Assembly (NCBI GenBank): GCA_024653355.1
Contig: JANLFQ010000001.1
Span: 62,001-126,000 of the forward strand
Reading direction: 5' to 3'
DNA length: 64,000 nucleotides
From: a candidate division WOR-3 bacterium
GTDB lineage: Bacteria > Hydrothermota > Tepidihabitantia > Tepidihabitantales > Tepidihabitantaceae
Under the pieces are notes generated by a model that was given only the letters and a program-made list of their open reading frames with translations, did no database searches and was not told the DNA's origin. Below are positions 36,679 through 44,390 of this stretch, in pieces. The stretch's first letter is position 1, and every line of letters begins with the position of its first letter. The position numbers and the translations under genes are program-made.

Positions 36679-37135
36679 GCTGGTCTCCTTTCTTAAGATT
36701 TTCTAACTCCTCCACAAACTGTTCCGGGCTATTAAATTGTCTGTAAACTGAGGCAAAACGGACATAGGCTACCGGGTCTATCAAAAGCAACTGCTTGAGT
36801 ACAAGTTCGCCAAGCTCAGAAGAGCTGACTTCGACCCGGCAGTCTTCGTTCAGCCTCGTTTCGACAAAATCGATAAGTTTTTCAATTTCTGCGCGACTTA
36901 TTGGTCGTTTACGGCAGGCAAGTAAAATTCCATTCAACAGTTTTTGCCGGTTGTAAGGTTCTCGTCTGCCATCCCGTTTCACAACCATCAGCGGCATCTG
37001 TTCAACATACTCGTAAGTGGTAAACCTTTTTCCGCAATTGGTGCACTCCCGCCGTCTTCTAATAGCAGTTCCATCCTGCGAAGGGCGGGAGTCAAGAACA
37101 CGGTCTTCAACACTGTCACAAAAAGGGCACTTCAT
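36650..37135 (-). CDS. nrdR: Transcriptional repressor NrdR
   Basis: 161 residues: an N-terminal zinc ribbon (MKCPFCDSVEDRVLDSR, then CTNCGKRFTTYEYVE) and an ATP-cone (residues 48-140) that senses dATP/ATP, the full and normal architecture. It represses ribonucleotide reductase genes by binding NrdR boxes. It sits directly upstream of nrdD, and a strong box match fills the spacer of its own promoter, so it probably autoregulates the nrdR-nrdD-DUF167 unit. The predicted leader is about 8 bases, with no Shine-Dalgarno sequence. Confidence 0.95.
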   Translation of the reverse strand: MKCPFCDSVEDRVLDSRPSQDGTAIRRRRECTNCGKRFTTYEYVEQMPLMVVKRDGRREPYNRQKLLNGILLACRKRPISRAEIEKLIDFVETRLNEDCRVEVSSSELGELVLKQLLLIDPVAYVRFASVYRQFNSPEQFVEELENLKKGDQRGKTGETEP

Positions 37136-37150
37136 ATTGTGATGTTGCTA

Positions 37151-37178
37151 ATAATAATACAATATATAGATATGTCAA
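37151..37178 (-). promoter_or_regulatory. Promoter of nrdR-nrdD
   Basis: On the minus strand a perfect TTGACA (37178-37173), a 16-bp spacer and TATTAT (37156-37151), 15 bases before the nrdR ATG. Confidence 0.65.
37157..37172 (-). promoter_or_regulatory. NrdR box lying exactly in the nrdR promoter spacer
   Basis: On the minus strand the core CTATATATTGT (37169-37159) fits all 11 central positions of the published NrdR-box consensus acaCwAtATaTwGtgt; over the full 16 bases 12 match. The 16-base site fills the gap between the -35 and -10 boxes. NrdR usually uses two boxes; no clear second one was found. Confidence 0.6.
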
Positions 37179-37239
37179 ACAAATTGTAAAATTGGTGTTA
37201 ATTTTTTAAGTATTTAATAAACAGTGAATTATATATGCA

Positions 37240-37258
37240 CTGCCGAATAAATCGGCAG
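37240..37258. repeat. Short hairpin CTGCCGA/TCGGCAG
   Basis: A 7-bp perfect stem with loop ATAAA in the AT-rich region between nrdR and the DnaA boxes. No strong T tract follows on either strand, so it is not an obvious terminator. Confidence 0.4.
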
Positions 37259-37306
37259 TTAATATTCAGGGTAGTTGTAAAGGTGTTTTTTTGCTATCTT
37301 TGGAGT

Positions 37307-37337
37307 TTATCCACATTTTATCCACAGGTTATCAACA
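37307..37337 (+). other. Three in-phase DnaA boxes, candidate origin element
   Basis: TTATCCACA at 37307-37315, TTATCCACA at 37318-37326 and TTATCAACA at 37329-37337 are direct repeats at an exact 11-bp period; the first two equal the consensus DnaA box, the third differs by one base. The neighbouring 37141-37300 is AT-rich, as expected of an unwinding element. The array lies just beyond the thiL stop. It may be oriC or a DnaA-titration or control site; dnaA and dnaN are not in the window. Confidence 0.55.
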
Positions 37338-37342
37338 AAATC

Positions 37343-38311
37343 TTATTGAATTCGAAAATGGTCGTAGCCGAAGTTTAGCAGGGGTGTGATGGTGTTTTGT
37401 TGTTCGAGGAACAGTCCTGAGCCCTTTTCCACTCTGCCGATGACGGTAACAGGTACTTTATTGATAATGGCGGGCGGCTTAAATGGCGCGGTGAACAGTA
37501 GTTCATAATCTTCGCCTGCTGTTATGCTGAACTGGAAAGGTTCAATGCCAATTTTTTTCGCTACCGAGCGCGTCACAGGATGAATTGGAAGGAGTTCAGG
37601 TTGAATCACGATACGCACCCCACTCATTTCAGCGATGTGTCGGGCATCGGTGGCGATGCCGTCTGAAGTGTCAATCAGGGCATTTATCCCACGCCGAAGT
37701 TCTGTCATTACCTCGATTCGGGGCAGGGGGCAGAGATGACGGGCAAGCGCCTTTCGTACTTCAGCAGGTCTATTTTTTTTCTTTTTTGCCTTTCGGGTCA
37801 ATAAAAGTCTGCCGGTTTCTGCTAAGCCGGCAAAGCCAGTGACACATAGAAAGTCGCCAGCACGGGCGGCGGTTCGAAGTAAAGGTTTTTGCGTGTTGCC
37901 CAGTGCGGTCAGTGTCAGGACCAAGCGGTCAAATGCGATGAGGTCACCGCCGACAATCTCACAGTTTAATTTTTTACAAACGAAGTCTAACCCTTTATAA
38001 AGCTGTTGAATTTCTTCGACCCGGGTATTGCCGGGCAATGCCAGGGCGACCAAAAGTGCAACCGGTTTGCCGCCCATTGCAACGATATCAGAGAGGCAGG
38101 CGCAGGCGCAGCGCGTTCCAACATCGCGGTAACTCATATAAGAGAGGTCAAAGTGGACCCCCTGGGCGTAACTGTCGGTGGTTAAAACGGTTTTGCCATC
38201 CTTTAAAACACAGGCGTCGTCACCGATACCAACAAGGACATTGTGCCGTTTTTTAACTGTTCGCTGGATGAGCTCCACTACTTTTGTTTCGCCTAATTTG
38301 TTCAGAAGCAT
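37343..38311 (-). CDS. thiL: Thiamine-monophosphate kinase
   Basis: 322 residues of the ThiL/PurM superfamily: GIGDDACVL near residue 31, a conserved TTDSYAQGVHFDL (Mg and ADP binding), SDIVAMGGKPVALLVAL, NCEIVGGDL, and C-terminal LIDTSDGIATDARHIA with ITAGEDYELLF. It phosphorylates thiamine monophosphate to the active diphosphate. The ATG at 38311 precedes the conserved part; an in-frame extension to 38542 has no family support and lies upstream of the promoter (-10 at 38317-38322). No other thiamine genes are nearby. Confidence 0.9.
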   Translation of the reverse strand: MLLNKLGETKVVELIQRTVKKRHNVLVGIGDDACVLKDGKTVLTTDSYAQGVHFDLSYMSYRDVGTRCACACLSDIVAMGGKPVALLVALALPGNTRVEEIQQLYKGLDFVCKKLNCEIVGGDLIAFDRLVLTLTALGNTQKPLLRTAARAGDFLCVTGFAGLAETGRLLLTRKAKKKKNRPAEVRKALARHLCPLPRIEVMTELRRGINALIDTSDGIATDARHIAEMSGVRIVIQPELLPIHPVTRSVAKKIGIEPFQFSITAGEDYELLFTAPFKPPAIINKVPVTVIGRVEKGSGLFLEQQNTITPLLNFGYDHFRIQ

Positions 38312-38316
38312 AGGGT

Positions 38317-38344
38317 ATTTTATATTACAGGAGTTAAGTTTCAA
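38317..38344 (-). promoter_or_regulatory. Promoter of thiL, probably leaderless
   Basis: On the minus strand TTGAAA (38344-38339), a 16-bp spacer and TAAAAT (38322-38317). Five bases separate the -10 box from the ATG at 38311, so transcription would begin at the start codon. Confidence 0.45.
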
Positions 38345-38628
38345 TAAAGACAAAGCGAATTGGTTTTCTGCCGCAGGTAGCACGGCAATAGTGCGATAGC
38401 CGGATAGAATTGTTGTGGATTTTGCGCTGGCGTTTGTTTCCCACATTACACCCAGGCATTGCGAACCAGGGCGGGATAATTCCTTCAAGTTTTTTGCCCT
38501 CCATGGTTCAGGATAACAAAAAGGGTTACCATTTTCAAGCATATCGGTCGTTTAAACACCACGATTCCAAGCAAACAGGTACAGATTTTGGTTTTAGCAA
38601 TGGCAATCAATTTATATGAAAGTTTTTC
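38345..38628. other. Divergent intergenic region without recognised genes
   Basis: Between the thiL and hydrogenase-operon promoters. No open frame with a ribosome binding site or conserved motif, no RNA and no strong inverted repeat was seen. Confidence 0.5.
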
Positions 38629-38656
38629 TTGACAAGCGATTTTTAATTTATAACTT
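38629..38656 (+). promoter_or_regulatory. Promoter of the hydrogenase/Mrp operon
   Basis: A perfect TTGACA (38629-38634), a 16-bp spacer and TAACTT (38651-38656). It is the only candidate seen for the 18-gene operon. Its predicted start site coincides with a TTG codon at 38664 in the frame of the first gene. Confidence 0.5.
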
Positions 38657-38663
38657 TATTTTC

Positions 38664-39680
38664 TTGACGATACACTTTTTACCAAACGAAAGGCGCATCA
38701 ACTGGCTCACCCGGCTTGCGGGTGGACACAATCTGTTTCTGCCCTTTAAGGTTAATTCCAGCGTCCACTGGGTGCGGTTCGATAAGGGAAATTTTGATAT
38801 CAACGCGCTGGCTTTAAAGGAGATTCGGGCTGCTGAGCCAATAAAACCTTTTCTCTTCAGCCCCAGGGAACGGGTTGCTCTCTTTCCCGAACCACTGGAG
38901 GAGCCGGCTGCTGAAACGCCGGCTCTTCTTTTTGGGGTGAAAGGGTGTGACCTGAGGGGCTTAGCGGTTCATAAGATAATGTTTCAGGAAGGTGAGTTTG
39001 CAGACCCATTTTATTCCAAAAGGTTGAAAGAGACAATTCTTATTGGTGCGGACTGTCCAGAACCGAAGGACTCTTGCTTCTGTAACCTCGTTGGTTTAAA
39101 ACCGTATGTGGTTGAGGGCGTGGATTTAGTTGTCAGTGTGATTGATGAGGGCTGGCTGGTTGAGGTTCTGTCGGAAAAAGGGGCAAAGTTGATTGCGGGC
39201 GAGGATTGGCGACCCGCTAGTGAAAATCAAATAGACAAAAGGAATGCACAAAGGCAGGAGGCGGAAGCGGTTCTGCAGCGCCGCAATCCCAAACCACTGA
39301 ATCCCAATTTACCCCAGGCGATTGCTGAGAAAACCAACGATGATAAGTTCTGGGCAGAGGCGGCACAGGATTGCGTTGAATGCTTCGGTTGTTTGATGAC
39401 CTGCCCGACCTGTTTCTGTTTCTTACTGTACGACCAGGCAAAAGGTGATAAAGTAGAACGGACCAGAGTCTGGGATGCCTGTTATATGGCGATGTATGCA
39501 AGGGTTGGCGGAGGTGCAAACCCCCGGGCAAAGTTCCTTAAACGGTTTATAAACCGGTTTCACTGTAAGTTTATGCACGGGAAAAATCTTCACGGGTTTT
39601 ACTTCTGTTCTGGTTGTGGCAGATGTTTTACCGCGTGTATGGGAAAGATTGATATTAGAAATATTATAGGAAGGCTATGA
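38664..39680 (+). CDS. Sulfhydrogenase-type beta subunit (HydB-like), 4Fe-4S protein
   Basis: About 338 residues. Family signatures are LLFGVKGCDLRGLAVHKIMF near residue 92, DCPEPKDSCFCNL, and two cluster motifs: CVECFGCLMTCPTCFCFLL (near 235) and CSGCGRCFTACMGKI (near the C-terminus), with WDACYMAMYARVGGG between. In archaeal sulfhydrogenases this subunit relays electrons between the gamma flavoprotein and the NiFe module. The start is uncertain: an ATG at 38616 lies upstream of a good promoter, so I place the start at the leaderless TTG 38664, which leaves an N-terminus closer to the family's. It is gene 1 of the operon and overlaps gene 2 by 4 bases. Confidence 0.8.
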   Translation: MTIHFLPNERRINWLTRLAGGHNLFLPFKVNSSVHWVRFDKGNFDINALALKEIRAAEPIKPFLFSPRERVALFPEPLEEPAAETPALLFGVKGCDLRGLAVHKIMFQEGEFADPFYSKRLKETILIGADCPEPKDSCFCNLVGLKPYVVEGVDLVVSVIDEGWLVEVLSEKGAKLIAGEDWRPASENQIDKRNAQRQEAEAVLQRRNPKPLNPNLPQAIAEKTNDDKFWAEAAQDCVECFGCLMTCPTCFCFLLYDQAKGDKVERTRVWDACYMAMYARVGGGANPRAKFLKRFINRFHCKFMHGKNLHGFYFCSGCGRCFTACMGKIDIRNIIGRL

Positions 39681-40492
39681 AAAACCCTTACCAGCCAATT
39701 CCGACAAAGATACTTAATGTAATTGAAGAGACGCCCAACATTCGGACATTTGTTCTGAAGCCGGAGCAGGAGATTCCTTTTCTTGCCGGTCAGTTTGTTG
39801 AGTTGACCATACCTGGTTTTGGCGAGGCGCCATTTACCCCTTCATCGTCCCATTTTGAGCGCGAGGTTCTTGAGATGACAATAATGCGGGTTGGTCGAGC
39901 AACTGGCGCGCTTTTTACCAAGAAGCCCGGAGATTTGCTTGGGATTCGGGGTCCTTATGGCAGACCGTACCCGCTCCAGGAGTTTGAGGGCCGGGATATT
40001 TACATTGTAGGCGGTGGTGTTGGTCTGGCACCTTTGCGGGCGCTACTTCTGGCGCTGGTTCATGATATTAATAAATATGGAAGAATCTTTCTCCGGTACG
40101 GTGCCCGCACACCGAAAGATATCGTCTACAAGAAACAGTTGAAGGAGTGGGAGAAGATAAAGAAGGTTGATATTGAGCTGTCGGTGGACAGTGCTGATGA
40201 ACCCTGGGAAAGAAAGGTGGGGGTTGTTACCTGTTTGATGGACGAAATACCGTGTGATGTCAAAAAGAGTGTTGCGGTCGTATGTGGGCCACCGATAATG
40301 ATGAAGTTCGTGACGAAAAAACTGCTTGATGCCGGTTTTCCTGGTAAGTCGATTTATCTGTCGATGGAGATGAATATGTCCTGTGGTCTGGGTCAATGTG
40401 GCCACTGTCGGCTTGGTCCATATTTCACCTGTAAGGATGGACCGGTTTTGACCTGGGAGCAGATAAAGGACATTGAGGAGCCTTTCCTGTGA
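39677..40492 (+). CDS. Sulfhydrogenase-type gamma subunit, FAD/NAD(P)-binding oxidoreductase
   Basis: 271 residues of the ferredoxin-NADP reductase family. It has an FAD domain (residues 1-100, with AGQFVELTIPGFGEAPFTPS), an NAD(P)-binding motif (IVGGGVGLAPLRALLL near residue 115), a C-terminal nucleotide pocket (VVCGPPIMMKFV) and a terminal 2Fe-2S motif MSCGLGQCGHCRLGPYFTC. In sulfhydrogenases the gamma subunit exchanges electrons with NAD(P)H. Here no soluble alpha/delta hydrogenase pair accompanies it, so it probably feeds the membrane complex encoded downstream. It overlaps the genes on both sides. Confidence 0.87.
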   Translation: MKNPYQPIPTKILNVIEETPNIRTFVLKPEQEIPFLAGQFVELTIPGFGEAPFTPSSSHFEREVLEMTIMRVGRATGALFTKKPGDLLGIRGPYGRPYPLQEFEGRDIYIVGGGVGLAPLRALLLALVHDINKYGRIFLRYGARTPKDIVYKKQLKEWEKIKKVDIELSVDSADEPWERKVGVVTCLMDEIPCDVKKSVAVVCGPPIMMKFVTKKLLDAGFPGKSIYLSMEMNMSCGLGQCGHCRLGPYFTCKDGPVLTWEQIKDIEEPFL

Positions 40493-42105
40493 TGAACGAG
40501 ATTAGGCGTACGACCTGCGTGATGTGCCGTAACGGGTGCCAGTTAGGTGTGGTGTTTGATGGGTATCAGTACCGAATGGAGTATTTAATCGATGTGGCGC
40601 CGAACAATGGTCGCACCTGTCCTCGCGGGAACAGCGCCAGTATCGTTCTCGACCATCCGAAAAGGCTCAGTTATCCATTGCTAAATGGCAAAGAGACCAC
40701 CTGGGACCACGCGTTTGATTTGATAAAAAAATGGCACCAGGATGTGAAACCGGAAGAAATCGCAGTCGTTTATAGCCGGGGCGCAGGTGCAGCCGAAGTT
40801 GGTTTGGTACGGGGTTTTGCGGCGGCGCTCAGAACAGAAAATCTTGTGTGCGGTTATCTGGAACCGGACAATGCGTTTCGGTTCCGTTTATCCGGGGTTA
40901 AGTCGGCAACTCTTGATGATGTGAGTGCAAGTCGGGCTACTCTGCTGGTGGGCGATGTGTTCAACACCTCACCGGTGGCGGCAAAACGAATAATTGAAGC
41001 CCGGTATGCAGACAAACAAAGTCGGATGGTGGTGATTGACTCCATCAAAACCCGTGAGGCGGGATTCGCTCACATATTTATTCAGCCCAAACCCGGAACC
41101 GAGTTTTTGGTCCTTGCCGCGATTGCCGGGCTAATCGATGCGAAGTTGAAGATGGACATCGATGGGATTGCCAATAGAACTGGTGTGCCCCGCCAGCAGA
41201 TGGAAGAGGTAGCGAAAGTTTTAAAACCCGGTGTGCCGGGACTTATCGCCTGTGCAGCAACTACCGGACGGATAAGCGAGCCTTACTGGCACTCAATTTG
41301 TGCTCAGATTTTAGCCTTTAAGGCGGAAAAGCCGTTTGTCGGCTTTGGTGAGGCACTGGTACCAGATGGGAAGATGGGGTTTGGAAAGTTAAAAGAGGCG
41401 GTAGGCGCCGGCAGGATTAAACTCCTCTTCTGGTTCGGGGGACTTCATCCTTATAGTTATCCGGAACTGTTTCCAGAGATAAATAAAGTGGAGTTCCGGG
41501 TGGCAACGAGCATCTTTAAGCCTGAAAACCCGCTACCGGGCCTTATACTACCGGTCCCCAGTGAATTTGAAAAGACGGGTAAAGGCGAGAGTGTCTGGGG
41601 CGAGGTGAAGTTTGAACCGCTGGCGGATCCGGTCAGCGGTACCAGGTCCTTGGCAGAAATCGTGCGCCAGTTTGGAACGGTGCAAGAGATTCCTGGGGAT
41701 TTGTTTCAAACGGTGAAACTGGAAGAGGTGACGGCGCAGTTAACGGAAACGGTTAACAGACAGTTGAACGCATCAAAGTCGGAATCGGGAAATCTTTTCT
41801 GGCTTCTCGGAAGGAAAGAGGCGATTGGAGTTGGTGGTTTCTTTGAACCCGAGGAAGAGATTTTACTACATCCGGATGATGCCCAGAAACTGGCGGTTAC
41901 GGAAGGCGATTTTGTTAAGGTAAAAAGCAAAACTGCTGAGCGGCAATTCCGGGTCAAGGTTGTATCCATAGTCGCTGAAGGAACCGCGAGCGTGGGGGTG
42001 AATGTCCATCAAAACCGAACTCTGTTTTCGGTCGAAGTTGACCCCGGCTCGGGCGAGGTTAAAATTCCGCCCACAAAGGTCGAGATATGGCGAGTGTCGG
42101 CGTAA
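40492..42105 (+). CDS. NuoG/FdhA-like molybdopterin-oxidoreductase-family protein
   Basis: 537 residues. The N-terminus has a 4Fe-4S site of the family (TTCVMCRNGCQLGV, then GRTCPRGN), followed by an MGD-binding-like body and a C-terminal beta domain (LHPDDAQKLAVTEGDFVKVK). Where formate dehydrogenases carry the metal-ligating Cys or Sec, I see none (the corresponding region reads GYLEPDNAFRFRLSG), and the chain is shorter than FdhA (about 680-750). It is therefore more likely a non-catalytic, NuoG-like electron-relay or scaffold subunit than a formate dehydrogenase. It starts at ATG 40492, overlapping the previous stop by one base. Confidence 0.75.
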   Translation: MNEIRRTTCVMCRNGCQLGVVFDGYQYRMEYLIDVAPNNGRTCPRGNSASIVLDHPKRLSYPLLNGKETTWDHAFDLIKKWHQDVKPEEIAVVYSRGAGAAEVGLVRGFAAALRTENLVCGYLEPDNAFRFRLSGVKSATLDDVSASRATLLVGDVFNTSPVAAKRIIEARYADKQSRMVVIDSIKTREAGFAHIFIQPKPGTEFLVLAAIAGLIDAKLKMDIDGIANRTGVPRQQMEEVAKVLKPGVPGLIACAATTGRISEPYWHSICAQILAFKAEKPFVGFGEALVPDGKMGFGKLKEAVGAGRIKLLFWFGGLHPYSYPELFPEINKVEFRVATSIFKPENPLPGLILPVPSEFEKTGKGESVWGEVKFEPLADPVSGTRSLAEIVRQFGTVQEIPGDLFQTVKLEEVTAQLTETVNRQLNASKSESGNLFWLLGRKEAIGVGGFFEPEEEILLHPDDAQKLAVTEGDFVKVKSKTAERQFRVKVVSIVAEGTASVGVNVHQNRTLFSVEVDPGSGEVKIPPTKVEIWRVSA

Positions 42106-42575
42106 AGGTTAAGAAGCGATTGGTTGTGCGCCTGGACTACTGCATTGGTTGCCGGGCTTGTGAAGCGGCATGTCGCAGCCGGTTTAAGGGCGAGAGTCGG
42201 ATTCGGTATGCGCCGGTGGGCGAAACGGTTCTGGTTCCCCTGCCCTGTCGGCATTGTGCCGAGCCGTTGTGTGCTGCGGCGTGTCCGTTTGAGGTGATAA
42301 AGAAAGATGAAGAGCGGGGAATTGTCTATCAGTCCAGCGTGCACTGTGTTGGATGCAAATCGTGCATCCTTGCCTGTCCATTTGGGGTTCTGGACAAGGA
42401 GTTGTTGCGTCGGATCGCGCAGAAGTGCAATCTCTGTGAAGACCGGGAAGGTGGGCCCAGATGTGCCGCTTCCTGTCCGACCGGTGCGTTACAGTTTGTA
42501 GATGAAGATGAGATGAAAGAGTTGATGGTCGGTAAGCGGGTACTTTCCCGGTTGCCTTTCTGGAGGCGGGTGTGA
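42087..42575 (+). CDS. HydN/HycB-like ferredoxin with several 4Fe-4S clusters
   Basis: 162 residues and about 17 cysteines. Motifs: CIGCRACEAACRS near residue 18, CRHCAEPLCAAACPFEVI near 54, CVGCKSCILACPFG near 87, and CNLCEDREGGPRCAASCPTG near 112. The pattern is that of four-cluster electron-transfer subunits (HycB, HydN, DmsB type). It probably wires the NuoG-like protein or gamma/beta subunits to the hydrogenase. It overlaps the previous gene by 19 bases and nuoH-like by 4. Confidence 0.88.
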   Translation: MASVGVKVKKRLVVRLDYCIGCRACEAACRSRFKGESRIRYAPVGETVLVPLPCRHCAEPLCAAACPFEVIKKDEERGIVYQSSVHCVGCKSCILACPFGVLDKELLRRIAQKCNLCEDREGGPRCAASCPTGALQFVDEDEMKELMVGKRVLSRLPFWRRV

Positions 42576-43528
42576 GTTCCTTTTTGTCCGGATGGCGTTT
42601 GGTTCTGGCGTTTGTCGTGAGCCTGATTGTTATACCCGTAGCCGGACTGGTTTTGAACTGGGTTGACCGGTTTGTTTCGGCAAGGGTGCAGTGGCGGAAG
42701 GGACCACCTTTTTATCAGCCATTTGCCGACATTCTAAAACTGCTATTAAAGCAGACGGTGGTACCGCGGGGCGCGGCGCGTACGGTATTTCTACTGGCAC
42801 CCCTGGTAGGTATTGCCGGGATGAGTCTGGTGGCGATGCTGTTAATTTTCAGCAACTCCGGGCTGGTCGTAGCGCAGAAGACATCTTTTATCGGCGACAT
42901 AATCGTCCTTCTCTACCTTCTGGCATTGGTACCGCTCAGTTTTATCGTTGGCGCTTCAGCGTCCCGTAATCCGGTCGCTGCGGTGGGAGCTTCGCGCGAG
43001 ATGACCTTATATCTTGGTTACGAACTTCCCTTTGTTCTGGCGCTTTTGGTGCCGATTGTCAAGGTTGCCCGGGCTTGGGATGTGGCAAGTGCTTTAAGAA
43101 TTGGTGGACTGGTTGCCTATCAACAGCAGTTCGGGCCATTTTTGTATTCAATTTCCGGAGTGATTGCGGCGGTGATTGTGTTGTTCACGATTCAAGCAAA
43201 ACTGGGCTTTGTGCCGTTTGACATTCCGGAAGCGGAGCAGGAGATAATGTCCGGTGTCCTTGTGGAGTATTCAGGTGCGCCCCTTGCGGCGTTTCGTATC
43301 ACCCGGGCGATGATGTTTGTTCTGTTACCGCTTCTTCTTATTACCCTATTGTGGGGTGGCATCAGGGACTGGTGGGCGGTGTTGAAGTTTCTCTTAATTG
43401 TGGTGCTGGTGGTGCTGATGAAGAACACCAATCCCCGGTTCAAGATTGACCAGGCGCTGGTGTTTTTCTGGTTCATTCTGGCGCCATTAGGTATAATTGC
43501 AGTGGTTTTAGCGTTTATTGGTTTATGA
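42572..43528 (+). CDS. Membrane subunit, NuoH/EchB/MbhM-like
   Basis: 318 residues and about eight membrane segments. NuoH-family signatures are VSARVQWRKGPPFYQP near residue 33 (the RxGP motif), REMTLYLGYELPF near 138 and the charged loop FDIPEAEQEIMSGVLVEYSG near 215. In complex I and group 4 hydrogenases this subunit anchors the hydrophilic arm and carries the quinone or ion-channel entrance. It starts with GTG inside the end of the ferredoxin gene and overlaps the small subunit gene by 4 bases. Confidence 0.92.
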   Translation: MSSFLSGWRLVLAFVVSLIVIPVAGLVLNWVDRFVSARVQWRKGPPFYQPFADILKLLLKQTVVPRGAARTVFLLAPLVGIAGMSLVAMLLIFSNSGLVVAQKTSFIGDIIVLLYLLALVPLSFIVGASASRNPVAAVGASREMTLYLGYELPFVLALLVPIVKVARAWDVASALRIGGLVAYQQQFGPFLYSISGVIAAVIVLFTIQAKLGFVPFDIPEAEQEIMSGVLVEYSGAPLAAFRITRAMMFVLLPLLLITLLWGGIRDWWAVLKFLLIVVLVVLMKNTNPRFKIDQALVFFWFILAPLGIIAVVLAFIGL

Positions 43529-43941
43529 AAGACTTAAGATTGTGGGGACTTAAAAAATCACCATGGGTTTACCACGTGGCGGCAGCGTCATGCAACAACT
43601 GTGACATCGAGATACTGGAACTGTTGACCCCACGTTACGATGTCGAGCGGTTTGGGGTTGTGCTGGTCGGCTCGCCCCGGCATGCGGATGCGCTACTTGT
43701 TACCGGAGTCATTAACCGAAAGTCTTTGCCCCGGGTTCTGGAGGTATACGAGCAGACACCCAAACCCTGCCTGGTGATTGCGATAGGAACTTGTGCTTGC
43801 AACTGTCACATATTCCGAAACTCCTACAATGCGGTTGGACCTTATGACAAACACATCCCGGTTCACGCCTATATTCCGGGCTGTCCACCCAAACCCGAGG
43901 CGATGATAATGGGTGTGGTTAAGGCGTTGAGCAAACTATGA
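43525..43941 (+). CDS. [NiFe] hydrogenase small subunit, NuoB/EchC/MbhJ-like
   Basis: 138 residues, the short form typical of group 4 hydrogenases. The proximal cluster ligands are visible as AASCNNCDIE (near residue 20), IGTCACNC (near 87) and PGCPPKPEAM (near 118). It passes electrons to the NiFe site in the large subunit. It has no twin-arginine signal, as expected for a cytoplasm-facing group 4 enzyme. Confidence 0.93.
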   Translation: MKDLRLWGLKKSPWVYHVAAASCNNCDIEILELLTPRYDVERFGVVLVGSPRHADALLVTGVINRKSLPRVLEVYEQTPKPCLVIAIGTCACNCHIFRNSYNAVGPYDKHIPVHAYIPGCPPKPEAMIMGVVKALSKL

Positions 43942-44390
43942 GCGAATCACTGAAACTGTTTCTCGAGCGATTCCCTGATACAAAAGTGTTTGAGAAAAAC
44001 CCGCGTCGTCTGTATTTAACGATTCCGCGGGAAAAACTGACCGCGGCGGCAAAGTTTCTACACGAAGAGCGGGGGATGAGGCTGTCAATCGCCACGGGAA
44101 TTGACACCCGGCACGGGTTTGAGGTGCTTTACCACTTTTCGGAAGATACCACCGGAATAATTTACACGGTGAAGGTGTTTGCGCCCAAAGACGACCCGCG
44201 GATTGAGGCTCAGGGAGGCTGGTTTCCAGCGGCTCAATGGATTGAAAGGGAGATGCATGAACTGTTAGGGATTGATTTCGTCGGGCATCCAAACCCGGCA
44301 CCGCTTCTTACTTCGGACACAGATTGGGAACAGGGGCGCTATCCATTGCGCCGGGATTATGAACGGAGGAACGAAGCCCATGAGCGGTGA
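43938..44390 (+). CDS. NuoC/EchD/MbhI-like subunit
   Basis: 150 residues. The family's alpha/beta fold and its conserved end are visible: DTRHGFEVLYHFSEDT near residue 55, and the C-terminal EREMHELLGIDFVGHPN with LRRDYER. In group 4 hydrogenases it links the large and small subunits. It starts 4 bases inside the preceding stop, and its last bases overlap the large subunit start by 11. Confidence 0.9.
   Translation: MSESLKLFLERFPDTKVFEKNPRRLYLTIPREKLTAAAKFLHEERGMRLSIATGIDTRHGFEVLYHFSEDTTGIIYTVKVFAPKDDPRIEAQGGWFPAAQWIEREMHELLGIDFVGHPNPAPLLTSDTDWEQGRYPLRRDYERRNEAHER

Noticed and set aside
40492-42105. Calling the third operon gene a catalytic formate dehydrogenase, making the operon a formate hydrogenlyase
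   Set aside because: No Cys or Sec metal ligand is visible at the expected place and the chain is short.
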